In this document: piece after piece, positions 1 to 9,605 of the stretch | Layout of the letters: every line of letters begins with the position of its first letter | Numbering within the stretch: the stretch's first letter is position 1 | Source: Cupriavidus agavae | GTDB lineage: Bacteria > Pseudomonadota > Gammaproteobacteria > Burkholderiales > Burkholderiaceae | NCBI RefSeq assembly: GCF_004217045.1 | Contig: NZ_SGXM01000001.1 | Span: 434,001-498,000, forward strand | Reading direction: 5' to 3' | Length of the DNA stretch: 64,000 nucleotides | Program-made: the position numbers and the translations under genes | Notes under the pieces: model-generated | Database searches by the model: none | Seen by the model: the letters and a program-made list of their open reading frames with translations, nothing else | What the model was told of the DNA's origin: nothing

Positions 1-297
1 CGGCTTCACGCGCGGCGCGGCACCGATGCAGTGGATCACCCGGCACGGGCCCAGGTAGGCGTCGAGCGGCACCTCGCCAATCGGCGCGCCGTTGGCGGAG
101 TAGTGGAGCGGGGCGTCGGCATGGGCGCCCGTGTGCGGCGACATCGTCATCCGGCCAACGTTGACCGGGCAGTGCTCGTCGAGTTGCCAGGCGGGTTCAT
201 GGCGGAACGGCGTGTCGCCGGGCCAGACCGGGGTGGCATCGGAAACCGGCGGGGTGATATCCCAGATGCGGCGGGATTCTGCGGGGGCGTTCGGCAT
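1..297 (-). CDS. kynB: Kynurenine formamidase KynB, N-terminal 99 residues (cut by window edge)
   Basis: Hydrolyses N-formylkynurenine to kynurenine and formate in the cytoplasmic tryptophan (kynurenine) pathway. The reverse-strand translation begins [19 protein letters not shown] and contains the cyclase-family metal site [11 protein letters not shown] (HxGxHxD) near residues 52-62, followed by the conserved [13 protein letters not shown] stretch. The reading frame is open to base 1, so the C-terminal half lies outside the window. It is divergent from the Lrp-type gene at 451, the usual partner of kyn operons, which supports the call. The start at 297 is the only ATG ahead of the conserved WDI segment. 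Confidence 0.9.
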   Translation of the reverse strand, partial: MPNAPAESRRIWDITPPVSDATPVWPGDTPFRHEPAWQLDEHCPVNVGRMTMSPHTGAHADAPLHYSANGAPIGEVPLDAYLGPCRVIHCIGAAPRVKP

Positions 298-402
298 GGG
301 CGTGGAGTCTCGGGGGCGTTTCTGAAGACGCGGTGCGTGCTGGGATCATAGTCAAATCCCTTCAGAAGAGGCTTGCGAATTGCGGCGCTCCAACGCGGTG
401 TC

Positions 403-422
403 TTCGCATAGAATTGTGCGAA
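403..422. promoter_or_regulatory. Candidate KynR operator in the kynB-kynR intergenic region
   Basis: The 153-base divergent gap holds a dyad, TTCGCA (403-408) and TGCGAA (417-422), spaced by eight bases. A second inverted pair, GAATCC (420-425) and GGATTC (439-444), lies just before kynR. Lrp/AsnC regulators bind such dyads and usually control the divergent operon as well as themselves. The spacer contains TAGAAT, which could serve as a -10 box for kynR. Binding is inferred from position and symmetry only. Confidence 0.4.
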
Positions 423-450
423 TCCGACAAAAAAACGTGGATTCTGCGAC

Positions 451-933
451 ATGACTCTCGATCCTATCGATTTGCGCATCCTGAGCGCCCTGCAGGCGAA
501 CGGCCGTATCAGCAATCAGGACCTGGCCGACAAGGTGGCGCTCTCGCCGTCAGCCTGCCTGCGGCGCGTGAGACTGCTGGAGGAGGGTGGGGTGATCGGG
601 GGCTACCGCGCGTGGTTCGACGCGGAGCAGCTGGGGCTGGAGATCGAGGCCATCGTGCAGGTGTCGATGCGGCACGATGTGGAAGGCTGGCACGACACGT
701 TCAACGCCGTGGTGCAGACGTGGCCGGAAGTGCTCACGGCCTATGTGATTACCGGCGACAGCAACTACATCCTGCGCGTGCAGGCGCGCAACCTGAAGCA
801 CTACTCGGATTTCATCGTGAACCGGCTCTACCGCACGCCGGGGGTCATGGACATCCGCTCCAACATCGTGTTGCAGCGGATCAAGACCGGAGGATCGCCG
901 CTGGCGATCCTCAAGGGGAAGGAAACCGCCTAG
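451..933 (+). CDS. kynR: Lrp/AsnC-family regulator of the kynurenine operon (KynR)
   Basis: A 160-residue transcription factor of normal Lrp/AsnC length. The N-terminal winged helix-turn-helix covers about residues 4-60 (LDPIDLRILSALQANGRISN, then LADKVALSPSACLRRVRLLE), and the C-terminal RAM/AsnC ligand-binding domain about 65-150. It lies divergent to kynB, the arrangement of KynR, which senses kynurenine and activates kyn genes in Pseudomonas; the family is clear, the ligand is inferred from context. Its stop codon overlaps the stop of the convergent flavin reductase gene in the four bases CTAG at 930-933. Confidence 0.85.
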   Translation: MTLDPIDLRILSALQANGRISNQDLADKVALSPSACLRRVRLLEEGGVIGGYRAWFDAEQLGLEIEAIVQVSMRHDVEGWHDTFNAVVQTWPEVLTAYVITGDSNYILRVQARNLKHYSDFIVNRLYRTPGVMDIRSNIVLQRIKTGGSPLAILKGKETA

Positions 934-1499
934 CGGTCAGTGGGATCGAGCGGGCAGAGCGTGGAGAACTGGGCGCCCTGGAACACCAGCGGCTCGCCGC
1001 CTTCGTCGAGGATGCCGCAACGTTCCACTTCGCCAACGAAGATCACGTGGTCGCCTTCGTCGTAGCGGCTGCGGTTGTGGCACTCGAACCAGGCCAGTGC
1101 GCTGCCCAGGATTGGCAGGCCGGTGGCGGAGAGCCGGTAGTCCACGCCCGAGAAGCGGTCGCCCTTGAGCGTGGCAAAACGCTGGCACAAGTCCAGTTGC
1201 GACGCCGACAGCACATTGATGATGTAGTGCGAGCCATCGCGGAACATCGGCAGGCTGTTGGCGCGATGCGCCATGCTCCACAGCACCAGCGGCGGATCGA
1301 GCGAGACCGAGTTGAACGAGCTGGCGGTGATGCCGATGAACGGCGCGCCGTTGGCGTAGGGATGTCCGGCCGCCCGCGTGGTGATGACGGTCACGCCGGT
1401 AGCAAACTGCGACAGCGCCCGCTTGAAATGCTGGCTGTCAAAATCGGGGGCGGTAGCCTTGCGACCCATGACGGGTTCCTCGGCCTCTGGCATGCCCAT
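930..1499 (-). CDS. Flavin reductase family protein (FMN-binding split barrel)
   Basis: About 189 residues, matching short-chain flavin reductases (HpaC-like) that use NAD(P)H to supply reduced FMN or FAD to a partner monooxygenase. The core FKRALSQFATGVTVITT (start of the split barrel), the substrate loop GITASSFNSVSLDPPLVLW, and the conserved GDHVIFVGEV strand are all present. Several in-frame ATGs exist; I chose 1499 because GGAG lies eight bases upstream, while the ones further out (1532, 1553) lack a ribosome site. No monooxygenase gene is adjacent, so its partner is unknown. It is convergent with kynR. Confidence 0.75.
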   Translation of the reverse strand: MGMPEAEEPVMGRKATAPDFDSQHFKRALSQFATGVTVITTRAAGHPYANGAPFIGITASSFNSVSLDPPLVLWSMAHRANSLPMFRDGSHYIINVLSASQLDLCQRFATLKGDRFSGVDYRLSATGLPILGSALAWFECHNRSRYDEGDHVIFVGEVERCGILDEGGEPLVFQGAQFSTLCPLDPTDR

Positions 1500-1691
1500 G
1501 TCTCGGGCTCCACACAATTCCATGATCTTCATATCGGGTTGCCCAGCGCGCATTCAACACGCTCAAGCTAATCCGCGAGGGCGGCAACATCGGTGGCCTG
1601 CCGCACAAAAATCGTGCGACGGCGCAATGCCCCAATTGTAGCGGACATCGGACATGGGTTCCGGGGTGACGTTCGGGGCTGCTGCGGGAGC

Positions 1692-1725
1692 GGAAAACGA
1701 CGCGGGCGCTGCCGGAGCAGCGCCC
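1692..1725 (-). terminator. Rho-independent terminator after cfa
   Basis: A perfect 9-bp stem, GGGCGCTGC (1704-1712) and GCAGCGCCC (1717-1725), with a four-base CGGA loop. Read on the minus strand, it is followed by CGTCGTTTTCC, a short T-rich run. It sits 22 bases beyond the cfa stop codon. Confidence 0.65.
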
Positions 1726-1746
1726 TGCGCGGGAGACGGGCCGGAA

Positions 1747-2988
1747 TCAGCCGTTGGTGCCGATCGGCGCGTCGTAGATATAGCGGCGCGAGACGGGGAA
1801 GGTGTCTGCCGCGCGGTCGGCCTTCTGGCAGACCACCTGGTAGATCGACATCCTGCCGGTCGTGAACGCGTGGCCGCAGCCAGCCAGGTAAATGCGCCAG
1901 ATCCGGTACTTTTTCTCGCCCACCATCGCGCGGATCGTCTCGGCGTTGCTTTCGAAGTTCTCGGCCCAGTGCCGCAGCGTCTGCGCGTAGTGGCGGCGCA
2001 GCAGTTCCACGTCGAACGCCTCCAGCCCACCTTTCTGCGCCGTGGTCAGCACCATGCCGATATGGGGCAGTTCGCCCTGCGGGAACACATAGCGATCCAT
2101 GAAGCCCGAGCCATCCATCGGCACCTCGCCGCTGTCGGGGTCGGTGGCCGTGATGCCATGGTTCAGCGCCACGCCGTCGTCCCTGAGCAGGTCGCGGATG
2201 CGGCCGAAGTAGGCGGGCAGGTTTTCCTTGCCCACGTGCTCGAACATGCCGACGCTGGTGATGCGGTCGAACTGGCCCTGCATGTCGCGGTAGTCCTGCA
2301 GCCGGATCTCGATACGGTCCTGCAGCCCGGCGGCCTTCACGCGCTCGGTGGCCATGTCGAACTGGTTCTGGCTCAGCGTGATGCCCACGCAGCGCGCGCC
2401 GAACTTCTGCGCCGCGCGGATGACCAGCGCGCCCCAGCCACAGCCGATGTCGAGCAGCGTCTGGCCCGGCTGCACGCGCACCTTGGTCAGGATATGGTCG
2501 ATCTTCTTGAGCTGCGCCGTGGCCAGGTCCTCGGTGCCGTCCTCGAAATAGGCGCAGGAATAGACCATGCGCGGATCGAGCCAGAGCTGGTAGAACGCGT
2601 TGGAGACGTCGTAGTGGTACTGGATCGACGCCTTGTCTTCTTCCTTGGTGTGCGTGAAGCGCTCGGCCACGCGGGCCAGCATGCCGCCGGCGCTGCGCGC
2701 GGCGGCAGCGGAGAAGCCGTAGCCGACCTGGATGATGTCGGCCAGTCGGCCGTCGAGGTCGATCTTCTCCTGGACGTAGGCTTCGCCAAGGTTGTCGAGG
2801 CTCGGCACGAGCAGCAGCGGCAGGGCCGAGGCTTCGCGCACCGTCAGCGTGACGTCGGGCTTTTCGAAATGTCCCAGCTGGTATTCGCTGCCGTTCCAGA
2901 GCCGCAGCCTGACGGGCAGGTTGGCGTGCTCGCGGACATCGGAAATCCAGCTGTCGAGCTGCTTGTCGAGGGCTTGTTTGAAGAACAT
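1747..2988 (-). CDS. cfa: Cyclopropane-fatty-acyl-phospholipid synthase
   Basis: A 413-residue SAM-dependent enzyme that adds a methylene bridge to unsaturated acyl chains of membrane phospholipids, usually in stationary phase or under acid stress. It has the N-terminal lipid-binding domain, the family signature QYHYDVSNAFYQLWLD near residue 123, SAM motif I LLDIGCGWGALVI at 178-190, and the GITLSQNQ and SVGMFEHVG segments typical of CFA synthases. GGGAG lies about nine bases before the ATG at 2988. It is a single gene with its own terminator, and the 259-base gap upstream could hold its promoter. Confidence 0.92.
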   Translation of the reverse strand: MFFKQALDKQLDSWISDVREHANLPVRLRLWNGSEYQLGHFEKPDVTLTVREASALPLLLVPSLDNLGEAYVQEKIDLDGRLADIIQVGYGFSAAAARSAGGMLARVAERFTHTKEEDKASIQYHYDVSNAFYQLWLDPRMVYSCAYFEDGTEDLATAQLKKIDHILTKVRVQPGQTLLDIGCGWGALVIRAAQKFGARCVGITLSQNQFDMATERVKAAGLQDRIEIRLQDYRDMQGQFDRITSVGMFEHVGKENLPAYFGRIRDLLRDDGVALNHGITATDPDSGEVPMDGSGFMDRYVFPQGELPHIGMVLTTAQKGGLEAFDVELLRRHYAQTLRHWAENFESNAETIRAMVGEKKYRIWRIYLAGCGHAFTTGRMSIYQVVCQKADRAADTFPVSRRYIYDAPIGTNG

Positions 2989-3247
2989 GCGGCTTTCTCC
3001 CGATTGGTTGATGGATCAGATCCCCTCTCGAAACGAATGCCCCATGGTCGGCTGCGCCTACCGCGTCGACAACGCAGCGCTGGCCTGGGGGGCCGCACCG
3101 GTACCTGGCCGGTGCAGCGGCACACGAAACTTTACGCCAAATCCCCGGATTGTGCAGTGCGAGTCCCGCACCGTCAGTGGCTGTCTGGTCAAGCAGACAT
3201 CGGCGTGCCAGCGGCCCCTGCGAGCCGGTGGCGCCGGACTGTGATCC

Positions 3248-3886
3248 TCAGGGCGAGAGCCGTACGATCTGCCAGCTGCCGTCGGCCTGCTTGCGGTAGC
3301 CGATGCGGTCATGCAGGCGCGACGGGCGGCCCTGCCAGAATTCCATCCATGTCGGGCTGACCCGGTAGCCGCCCCAGTGCGGGGGACGCGGCGGGTTCTC
3401 GCCGAATTTGTTGCGGAAGTCGGCTTCGCGGGCTTCGAGCACGTCGCGGCCGGACACTTCGCGGCTCTGTTCGGAGGCCCACGCCCCCACGCGGGAGCCA
3501 AGCGGGCGCGACGCGTAATAGGCGTCGCTTTCGGCATCGGGCACCTTCTCGACAATGCCTTCCACGCGCACCTGGCGCTCCAGTTGCACCCAGTGGAACA
3601 GCAGCGCGGCGCGCGGGTTGGCGCCGAGGTCGAGCCCCTTGCGGCTCTCGTAGTTGGTGAAGAACGTGAAGCCCTGCGCGTCCATGCCCTTGAGCAGCAC
3701 GATGCGGGCCGATGGCTGGCCATCGGCGGCCACGGTGGCCAGCGTCATGGCGTTGGGTTCGGGCAGCTTGGCCTGCATGGCCTCGTCGAACCAGGTCTGG
3801 AACTGGCGGATCGGGTCGGCGGCGACGTCGGATTCGGAAAGCGCGCTCAGCATGTAGTTGCGGCGCAGGTCGGCGAGTTGGGTCAT
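3248..3886 (-). CDS. pdxH: Pyridoxine/pyridoxamine 5'-phosphate oxidase
   Basis: A 212-residue FMN enzyme that oxidises pyridoxine- or pyridoxamine-5'-phosphate to pyridoxal 5'-phosphate, the last step of vitamin B6 synthesis and salvage. Diagnostic stretches are [33 protein letters not shown], the Arg/Ser-rich [13 protein letters not shown], and the C-terminal [12 protein letters not shown]. An upstream in-frame ATG at 3961 is rejected because a -10-like TATACT lies between it and 3886. The length agrees with other PdxH proteins when starting at 3886. Confidence 0.93.
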   Translation of the reverse strand: MTQLADLRRNYMLSALSESDVAADPIRQFQTWFDEAMQAKLPEPNAMTLATVAADGQPSARIVLLKGMDAQGFTFFTNYESRKGLDLGANPRAALLFHWVQLERQVRVEGIVEKVPDAESDAYYASRPLGSRVGAWASEQSREVSGRDVLEAREADFRNKFGENPPRPPHWGGYRVSPTWMEFWQGRPSRLHDRIGYRKQADGSWQIVRLSP

Positions 3887-3950
3887 GTCGCGTGAGGGTC
3901 GCGGGTCGAAGGGGCAGGCGCGCACGAAAAACGCGCGCACGGATGCTTCG

Positions 3951-3956
3951 AGTATA
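3951..3956 (-). promoter_or_regulatory. Probable -10 box of pdxH
   Basis: TATACT on the minus strand, about 65 bases before the chosen pdxH start. A short inverted repeat, CAGCGC-ATTT-GCGCTG (3971-3986), lies just upstream. No good -35 box is visible, so the site may need an activator or be weak. Confidence 0.4.
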
Positions 3957-4007
3957 GCCAATGCGCCGGACAGCGCATTTGCGCTGCCGCAAGTCGACGT
4001 GGCCGTT

Positions 4008-5219
4008 CTACGATTCCGCCGAGTCGGTCAGTGCCGGCGCGGCGGGTTTGCGGGTCTGCTTGCGCGAGTAGTAATTGGCCGCGCCCATGGCCCCGGCCAT
4101 CGACAGGAAGATCGGCAGCATGCCCAGCGCGGTGCCAACCACGCCGAAGGTGAGCGGCCACACCACCTGGCTGGTGTTGAGCACGGCCGAACGCAGCCCC
4201 AGCGCCTCGCCGGCACGGCCCGAGGGCGATACCGTGTGGAGGATGTTCATGACGTTGGGCTGGGCGCTGCCGAGCGCCAGGCCGAGCACGAAGGCCAGCG
4301 CGCACATGAGCCAGAAATGCGCCACGAACGGGTAGACCAGGTAGGCCAGCCCGCCTACCAGCAGCGCCAGCCGGATGATCTTCCACTCCGAGAAGTGGCG
4401 CGACACCAGCGGCATGGCGATGCGGATCGCCAGCGTGGCCAGCGAGAACGCGCCGAGCACCCAGCCGATCATCGACGGCGACAGCCCGATGCGCGTGCCC
4501 TGGATCGGGATCAGGAACGCGTGCAGATCCCACGCGGCGGAGAGCACCGCGCTGGCGACGAAGACCGCGCGCAGTTCGGGGTATTGCAGCAGGTCGAGCG
4601 TGGAGCGGCGCGAGCCGTCCTCGATGGCCAGCCGCCCCGCGTTGCCGCCCGCGGCGGGCAGCCGGTGGCGCACGTGCTGCAGGCCGGCCAGCCCGGCCAG
4701 CGCCACGACCACCAGCAGGCAGAACGCGGTGCGGAAGCCCGCATGCTCGATCGTGTAGCCCATCGCCACCGGACCGAGCGTGCCGGACAGCGACAGCCCC
4801 AGCGCGTGCCACGTGTAGTTGCGCAGCCGCGTCTCGTTGGTGGAGATCTGGCCGATCAGCAACTGCATGGCCACCTGTACCAGCATGAAGCCCACGCCGA
4901 TCAGCGCACAGGCGGCGTACAGCGAGGCAATGTCATGCCAGAGCGCCGGCAGCAGCGTCCCGGCGGCCACCATCAGCGACCCGGCCAGCATCGGCAGGCG
5001 CGGGCCGATCTCGTCGATACGCTTGCCGGCGCGGATCGCCAGGAACATCGGCAGCAGCGCGTAGAGCGACATCAGGATGCCCAGCGTGACCGTGGACGCC
5101 TTGAGCGAAATGGCAAATAGGGAAACGACGACGCGGCTGGCATTGAATGCCACGTGGTTGCACACCGTCAACGCGATCAGCCAGGTGATCGGAGGGACGG
5201 CAGCGTGAGGCAACGTCAT
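4008..5219 (-). CDS. Major facilitator superfamily permease
   Basis: A 403-residue inner-membrane transporter with about 12 hydrophobic segments; the N-terminal half ends in a short charged loop near residues 200-215 ([14 protein letters not shown]). The loop-2 motif appears as [16 protein letters not shown], a variant of the MFS GxLaDrxGrk/r pattern. The substrate cannot be read from the sequence. The start at 5219 gives a first helix directly after [10 protein letters not shown]. It lies alone between pdxH and an AsmA gene, transcribed in the same direction as both. Confidence 0.8.
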   Translation of the reverse strand: MTLPHAAVPPITWLIALTVCNHVAFNASRVVVSLFAISLKASTVTLGILMSLYALLPMFLAIRAGKRIDEIGPRLPMLAGSLMVAAGTLLPALWHDIASLYAACALIGVGFMLVQVAMQLLIGQISTNETRLRNYTWHALGLSLSGTLGPVAMGYTIEHAGFRTAFCLLVVVALAGLAGLQHVRHRLPAAGGNAGRLAIEDGSRRSTLDLLQYPELRAVFVASAVLSAAWDLHAFLIPIQGTRIGLSPSMIGWVLGAFSLATLAIRIAMPLVSRHFSEWKIIRLALLVGGLAYLVYPFVAHFWLMCALAFVLGLALGSAQPNVMNILHTVSPSGRAGEALGLRSAVLNTSQVVWPLTFGVVGTALGMLPIFLSMAGAMGAANYYSRKQTRKPAAPALTDSAES

Positions 5220-5509
5220 GGGGGCGCGGGAGCAGGAATGTGGTTCGCGCCGCCGGCAAGGGTCTCCGCTCCGGTCTAGAGAATGCGCGAAAAAAGAAAT
5301 GATGCGGCCGGAGCCGCACCGTACAAGGCGCCTGGGCCGGACTGGAACCCGGCAAAGGCGGCGATGCATGCCACTGTCGTTTAAATGCTTGATTAGTCAA
5401 TGGCTGGAGGAATTATGATCCTCGAGAGGCCGGATGCACAACCGCGGCGAGGGGGGTGTGCGGAATAGCAACAGGTCGGGAAGCCAAACCGGCCGCACGA
5501 ACGGGTTCT

Positions 5510-7849
5510 CTACCCTCCCTGATAGAGCTGCCGGTCATTCTCCGGCTTGTTGGGGTTCTGCACGGCGGCCGGCACGCGCGGCTTGGTAGGCGCCGGGCCG
5601 GGTTCGCCACGGGCGGCGTCCGACTTGGTGGGCGATGCCGGCACGGCGGGCCCGGCCTGCTGGCCCTTTGCGTCCGGGCCCTGATACGTCTTGCCCGGGG
5701 GCGGAGCGGTAGGCCGCTTCTTGAGTTCCGCCAGCAGCCTGGCGCACTGGGTCTCGTCGCCGCCGGAGGAGATGTCGAGCAGCGGGATCACGGCGGCCAC
5801 CGGCGCGGTCAGCGCCAGCGCCAGGGCGCCGCCGGCCCGCAACGCCAGGATGGCGATGTTCGGGCTCACCGACGGGTCCTTGAACGTGCCGCCCACGTAC
5901 AGCGGCGAGCGCAGCGAGATGATGCGCAGCCCCTTGGAGTCCGGATTGATCGTCAGCGCCAGTTGCTCGTCCTTGAGGTTGACGGCGCCCTCCACTTCGA
6001 TCACGGCGTCCTGGGTGTCGAGCACGAAGGTCTGCGCACGCGCCATGCCGTCCTTGATGCCGAACGCGCTGACGCCGCAGTTGATCTGCACGGGCTTGTC
6101 GCCGAACAGCTTCGACACCACCACGCTGCCCACGTTGAGCCCCACGGCTTCGAGGATGAACTTGCTGACCGTGCCGTTCTCCACCAGCAGCTTGGCCTCG
6201 CCGTTCGACGTGCCCAGCAGCGCCGCCACCGAGTTGCCGGTGGCCGACAGCTTGGCGCTGCCGTTCAGCTCGCCCACGCTGGCGCGCGAACTCTCGGCCT
6301 GCGGAAACAACTGCTTGAGCTTCAGGTGCCGCGCGGTCATGTCGAGCATTGCGGTCATCGGCTCGCGCTTGCCATCGAGCTTGATCGTCGAGACCAGGTT
6401 GCCGCCCGCCATGCCGAAGTTGAGCGGATCGAGCAGCAGCACGCCATCGGTCAGCTTCAGGTGCGTGGTCAGGTTGGTGATCGGCAGGTCTTCGTCGCGC
6501 ACGATGCGCTGGCCCGTGAACTTCACGTCGGCGTCGATCTCGTCCCAGCGCTCGGTGCGGAACGGCGCCACGGGCAGCGCCTTGTTGGCGGGCTGCTTGA
6601 CCGGGCTCTCCTTGGCCGCCTGGCCGGGCTTGGCATCGGCGCCGATCAGCGGGGCGAGGTCGGCAAACAGCAGTTGCTTCGACACCAGTTCGCCAGACAG
6701 CAGCGGACGCGGCTCGCGCTGGGCGAAGGTCAGCGTGCCGCCCAGGTCGCTGCCGCCCACCTTGCCCGTGAAGTCGCGGTAGGTGTACGTGGAGGCGCCT
6801 TTCTTCAGCGTGGCCATGAGGCGGCCGCGCGTTTCATACGGCGGCGTGGACGGCAGCACGATACCGGTCAGCGGATAGAGCGACGCCATGTTGTCGCCCG
6901 ACAGCCGCAGGTTCACGTCGAGCGCGCCGAGGTGGGCCGGGTTGGTGACCGTGCCCTCGATCACGGCGCGCGTGGCGCCCACGCGCACGTCGGCCTGGAC
7001 CGGGTAGGGCGTGTTGGTATCGCGCAGGCTCAGCACCGTGCCGGCCTTGCCGCTGGCGTTGATGGTGGCCTTGTTGTAGTGGCCCACGGCTTTCCAGCGG
7101 ATGCCGTAGCGCTCGTTGTCCCTGGCGTCGCGGCTGTCGTTGTCGGCCCTGCTGGCCGTCTTGTTGTCGGCGGCCTTCGCATCGGGCCCGGAGGCGGCAT
7201 TTCCCTGCTGCGCAGCCACGGCCGAGGCGTCGGCGGGCATCAGCGCGCCGTCGCGGGCCTTGTCGTAGAGCGCCTGGTCGCCCACGGTATCGAGCGTGGC
7301 CTGCAGTTCGATCTTCTCGGCGGCGTCGTTCAGCGCCAGGTTGCCGCGCTGGAGCACCACCTCGCCGATATCGAGGTGCCACTTCGACTTGCCCGAATCG
7401 GTTTTCTCGCGGGTATCGAAGGTCCAGTTGTTGCGCTTGTCGGCCAGTCGTTCGAGCCAGACGGCCGGGCTGTCCACGACGATGGTGGGCACGTTGATCT
7501 CGTGCGCCAGCAGCGGCAGCGGGCGCAGGATGAAGATCAGTTCGCGCACCGTGCCCATGTTGGGCTCCTTGGCCCACTCGGCATTGCCGATCGTGATGTC
7601 CTTGGCGGAGAGCCGCGGCCAGGGCACCAACGTACGCCAGCCGGTTTCGCCCTGCGCGCGTTTCCAGGTGACCATGAGGTCGCCGTTGATGGCGAACGGG
7701 CGGCCGATGGCCTCCGACACCTTGTCGTTGAGCCACGGCTTGAGCCGGTTCCAGTCGAATGTCAGGATGACGATGACCAGGATCGCGATCAGCACCACTG
7801 GCGTGAGCGCGCTCCAAAGGATGATCTTGCTTCGACGCGAGGCGGGCAT
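5510..7849 (-). CDS. AsmA-family envelope protein
   Basis: A 779-residue protein with one N-terminal membrane anchor (about residues 8-30, rich in V, I, L) and a long periplasmic part. It shows the AsmA opening pattern FDWNRLKPWLNDKVSEAIGR, then GDLMVTWKR, and a conserved C-terminal segment NGSAKLSATGNSVAALLGTS. AsmA-like proteins form long hydrophobic grooves and are linked to phospholipid transport to the outer membrane. The last 80 residues are Pro/Lys-rich and probably disordered. GGAG lies seven bases before the ATG. Divergent from tcdA. Confidence 0.85.
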   Translation of the reverse strand: MPASRRSKIILWSALTPVVLIAILVIVILTFDWNRLKPWLNDKVSEAIGRPFAINGDLMVTWKRAQGETGWRTLVPWPRLSAKDITIGNAEWAKEPNMGTVRELIFILRPLPLLAHEINVPTIVVDSPAVWLERLADKRNNWTFDTREKTDSGKSKWHLDIGEVVLQRGNLALNDAAEKIELQATLDTVGDQALYDKARDGALMPADASAVAAQQGNAASGPDAKAADNKTASRADNDSRDARDNERYGIRWKAVGHYNKATINASGKAGTVLSLRDTNTPYPVQADVRVGATRAVIEGTVTNPAHLGALDVNLRLSGDNMASLYPLTGIVLPSTPPYETRGRLMATLKKGASTYTYRDFTGKVGGSDLGGTLTFAQREPRPLLSGELVSKQLLFADLAPLIGADAKPGQAAKESPVKQPANKALPVAPFRTERWDEIDADVKFTGQRIVRDEDLPITNLTTHLKLTDGVLLLDPLNFGMAGGNLVSTIKLDGKREPMTAMLDMTARHLKLKQLFPQAESSRASVGELNGSAKLSATGNSVAALLGTSNGEAKLLVENGTVSKFILEAVGLNVGSVVVSKLFGDKPVQINCGVSAFGIKDGMARAQTFVLDTQDAVIEVEGAVNLKDEQLALTINPDSKGLRIISLRSPLYVGGTFKDPSVSPNIAILALRAGGALALALTAPVAAVIPLLDISSGGDETQCARLLAELKKRPTAPPPGKTYQGPDAKGQQAGPAVPASPTKSDAARGEPGPAPTKPRVPAAVQNPNKPENDRQLYQGG

Positions 7850-8054
7850 GAGGGAACTCCTGTAGTGCGGCCATGCGGCGGATGAACCACTGCAAATCTA
7901 ATTTTAGGGAAGCTGGCGAAGTGAGGTTGTCGGCGGTCGGCTGACATTGCGGTCGCCCGGAAGCCTATTTTCGGCGCGCATGACATGGCCGTGGCTGGCT
8001 TAGAATGCGGGCAGCACGCAACGCAAGCGTCCCGAAGAATCCCCGGAAGCCCCC

Positions 8055-8915
8055 ATGACCGCCCGCATGACCCCGCCCCCGCTGGCAGAGCAGGACCTGC
8101 CCGCGCCCCTCTCGCACGAATCCCCGGCCGATGACGACTACCACCGCCGTTTTGGTGGCGTGGCGCGGCTGTACGGCGCCGGCGGGCTGGCGCGGCTGGA
8201 GCAGGCCCGCGTCTGCGTGATCGGCATCGGCGGCGTGGGCAGCTGGGCTGCCGAGGCGCTGGCGCGCAACGCGGTGGGCCACATCACGCTGATCGATCTC
8301 GATCACATCGCGCCGTCCAACACCAACCGCCAGATCCATGCGCTGGGCGACGCCTACGGCCGCGCCAAGGTGGAGGCGATGGCCGAGCGCATCGTGGCCA
8401 TCAATCCGCGCTGCCGGGTCACGGCCGTCGATGACTTCGTCACCGAAGAGAATGTGGCGGCACTGCTTTCAGGATTCGACTATGTCATCGACGCCATCGA
8501 CGCGGTCAAGGTCAAGACCGCCATCCTGGGCTGGGCGCGCGGGGCAGGGGTCCGGGTGATGACCTGCGGCGGCGCCGGCGGCCAGCTCGATCCCACGCGC
8601 GTGCGGATCGAAGATCTGGCGCGCACGATCCAGGACCCGCTTCTGGCGAAAGTGCGAGGCAATCTGCGCCGGCAATGGCATTTCCCGCGCGACCCGAAGA
8701 AGAAGTTCGGCATCCAGGCCGTGTATTCGGACGAGCCGCTGAAGTATCCCGAGCCCGAGCAGCAGGCGTGCGAGATCGACGAGGTACCGCCCGCGCCACG
8801 CCAGGCGCCGCAAGGGCTGGCCTGCGCGGGGTTCGGTTCGTCGGTGGCGGTGACGGCGGTGTTTGGCTTCGTGGCGGCGTCGGCGGTGATTGGCGCGCTG
8901 GCCGCCGGGGACTGA
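8055..8915 (+). CDS. tcdA: tRNA threonylcarbamoyladenosine dehydratase TcdA
   Basis: A 286-residue ThiF/E1-like ATP-dependent enzyme that cyclises t6A at position 37 of ANN-decoding tRNAs to ct6A. The nucleotide-binding loop GIGGVGSWAAEALARNAVG starts near residue 57, followed by the acidic LIDLDHIAPSNTNRQ, both diagnostic for the family, and by the CGGAGGQLDPTRV segment. A C-terminal hydrophobic helix (about residues 262-284, VAVTAVFGFVAASAVIGALA) matches the membrane anchor seen in TcdA. It converges on the next gene with only three bases between the stop codons. Confidence 0.9.
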   Translation: MTARMTPPPLAEQDLPAPLSHESPADDDYHRRFGGVARLYGAGGLARLEQARVCVIGIGGVGSWAAEALARNAVGHITLIDLDHIAPSNTNRQIHALGDAYGRAKVEAMAERIVAINPRCRVTAVDDFVTEENVAALLSGFDYVIDAIDAVKVKTAILGWARGAGVRVMTCGGAGGQLDPTRVRIEDLARTIQDPLLAKVRGNLRRQWHFPRDPKKKFGIQAVYSDEPLKYPEPEQQACEIDEVPPAPRQAPQGLACAGFGSSVAVTAVFGFVAASAVIGALAAGD

Positions 8916-8918
8916 CGC

Positions 8919-9497
8919 TCAGGCGGCCAGCGTCCGTAGTAGTTTGTCCAGATCGGCCTCGTCCGGCGCCTGGTTGTCGAAGAAGATCAGTTCGGGATAT
9001 TCGGACGGATCGGGCGAGAAGCGACGCGTCCGGTACGCGTCCCAGTGCGTGAGCTTGTACGCATCGTTAGGGTTGCCGCGGGCGATGATGCGCGCGTGCG
9101 CCACGTCTTCCGGCAGGTGCACCCAGACAATGCGCGTCTGCGTGCCTTCGGGTACCCGCAGCCACTGCGGGTCGACCAACTGGTGCGCGCGGATCTCGCG
9201 CGACAGCGGCCCGATCACGATCACGCTGATCCCGAGCATCAGGTTCTCGCGGGCGGTGTCGAGCAGGCCCTCGTATTCGGGGTCGCGCAGGTTGTCGAGA
9301 TAGGCCGGGCTGTCGCGGTCGTTCGGGTCGCCGGTGATGGCGCGCATGGCGGCGGCGCTGTAGCGGCCGTAGAGGGTGTCCTTGTCGAGCACGCAGAACG
9401 GTTCGCCCGTGGCCTGCATCAGCGGGCCGATCAGCCGGTGCGAAAGCGAGGTCTTGCCGGTGCCGGCGTGGCCGCAGAAGAGGATCAGTCGTGGCAT
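8919..9497 (-). CDS. P-loop kinase-like ATPase (AAA_33 type)
   Basis: A 192-residue protein with a Walker A motif GHAGTGKTSLSH (about residues 7-18 from the start at 9497), and the later stretch VPEGTQTRIVWVHLPEDVAHARIIARGN, which is the lid/Arg region of small kinases such as gluconate kinase and AAA_33 proteins. The substrate is not evident; a small metabolite or nucleotide kinase is the natural inference. I prefer MPRLILF at 9497 over the upstream start at 9530 because the P-loop normally follows the first strand at the N terminus. Confidence 0.65.
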   Translation of the reverse strand: MPRLILFCGHAGTGKTSLSHRLIGPLMQATGEPFCVLDKDTLYGRYSAAAMRAITGDPNDRDSPAYLDNLRDPEYEGLLDTARENLMLGISVIVIGPLSREIRAHQLVDPQWLRVPEGTQTRIVWVHLPEDVAHARIIARGNPNDAYKLTHWDAYRTRRFSPDPSEYPELIFFDNQAPDEADLDKLLRTLAA

Positions 9498-9605
9498 GGT
9501 GGAAGGCTTGCTGAAGGACGCGAAGGCCAAGCATACCGGGTCTTTGCGGCAGATCAGATGGGATCGCCGGGAAATCGGTATCCTTTGCGTCTATCTCAAA
9601 GAAAA

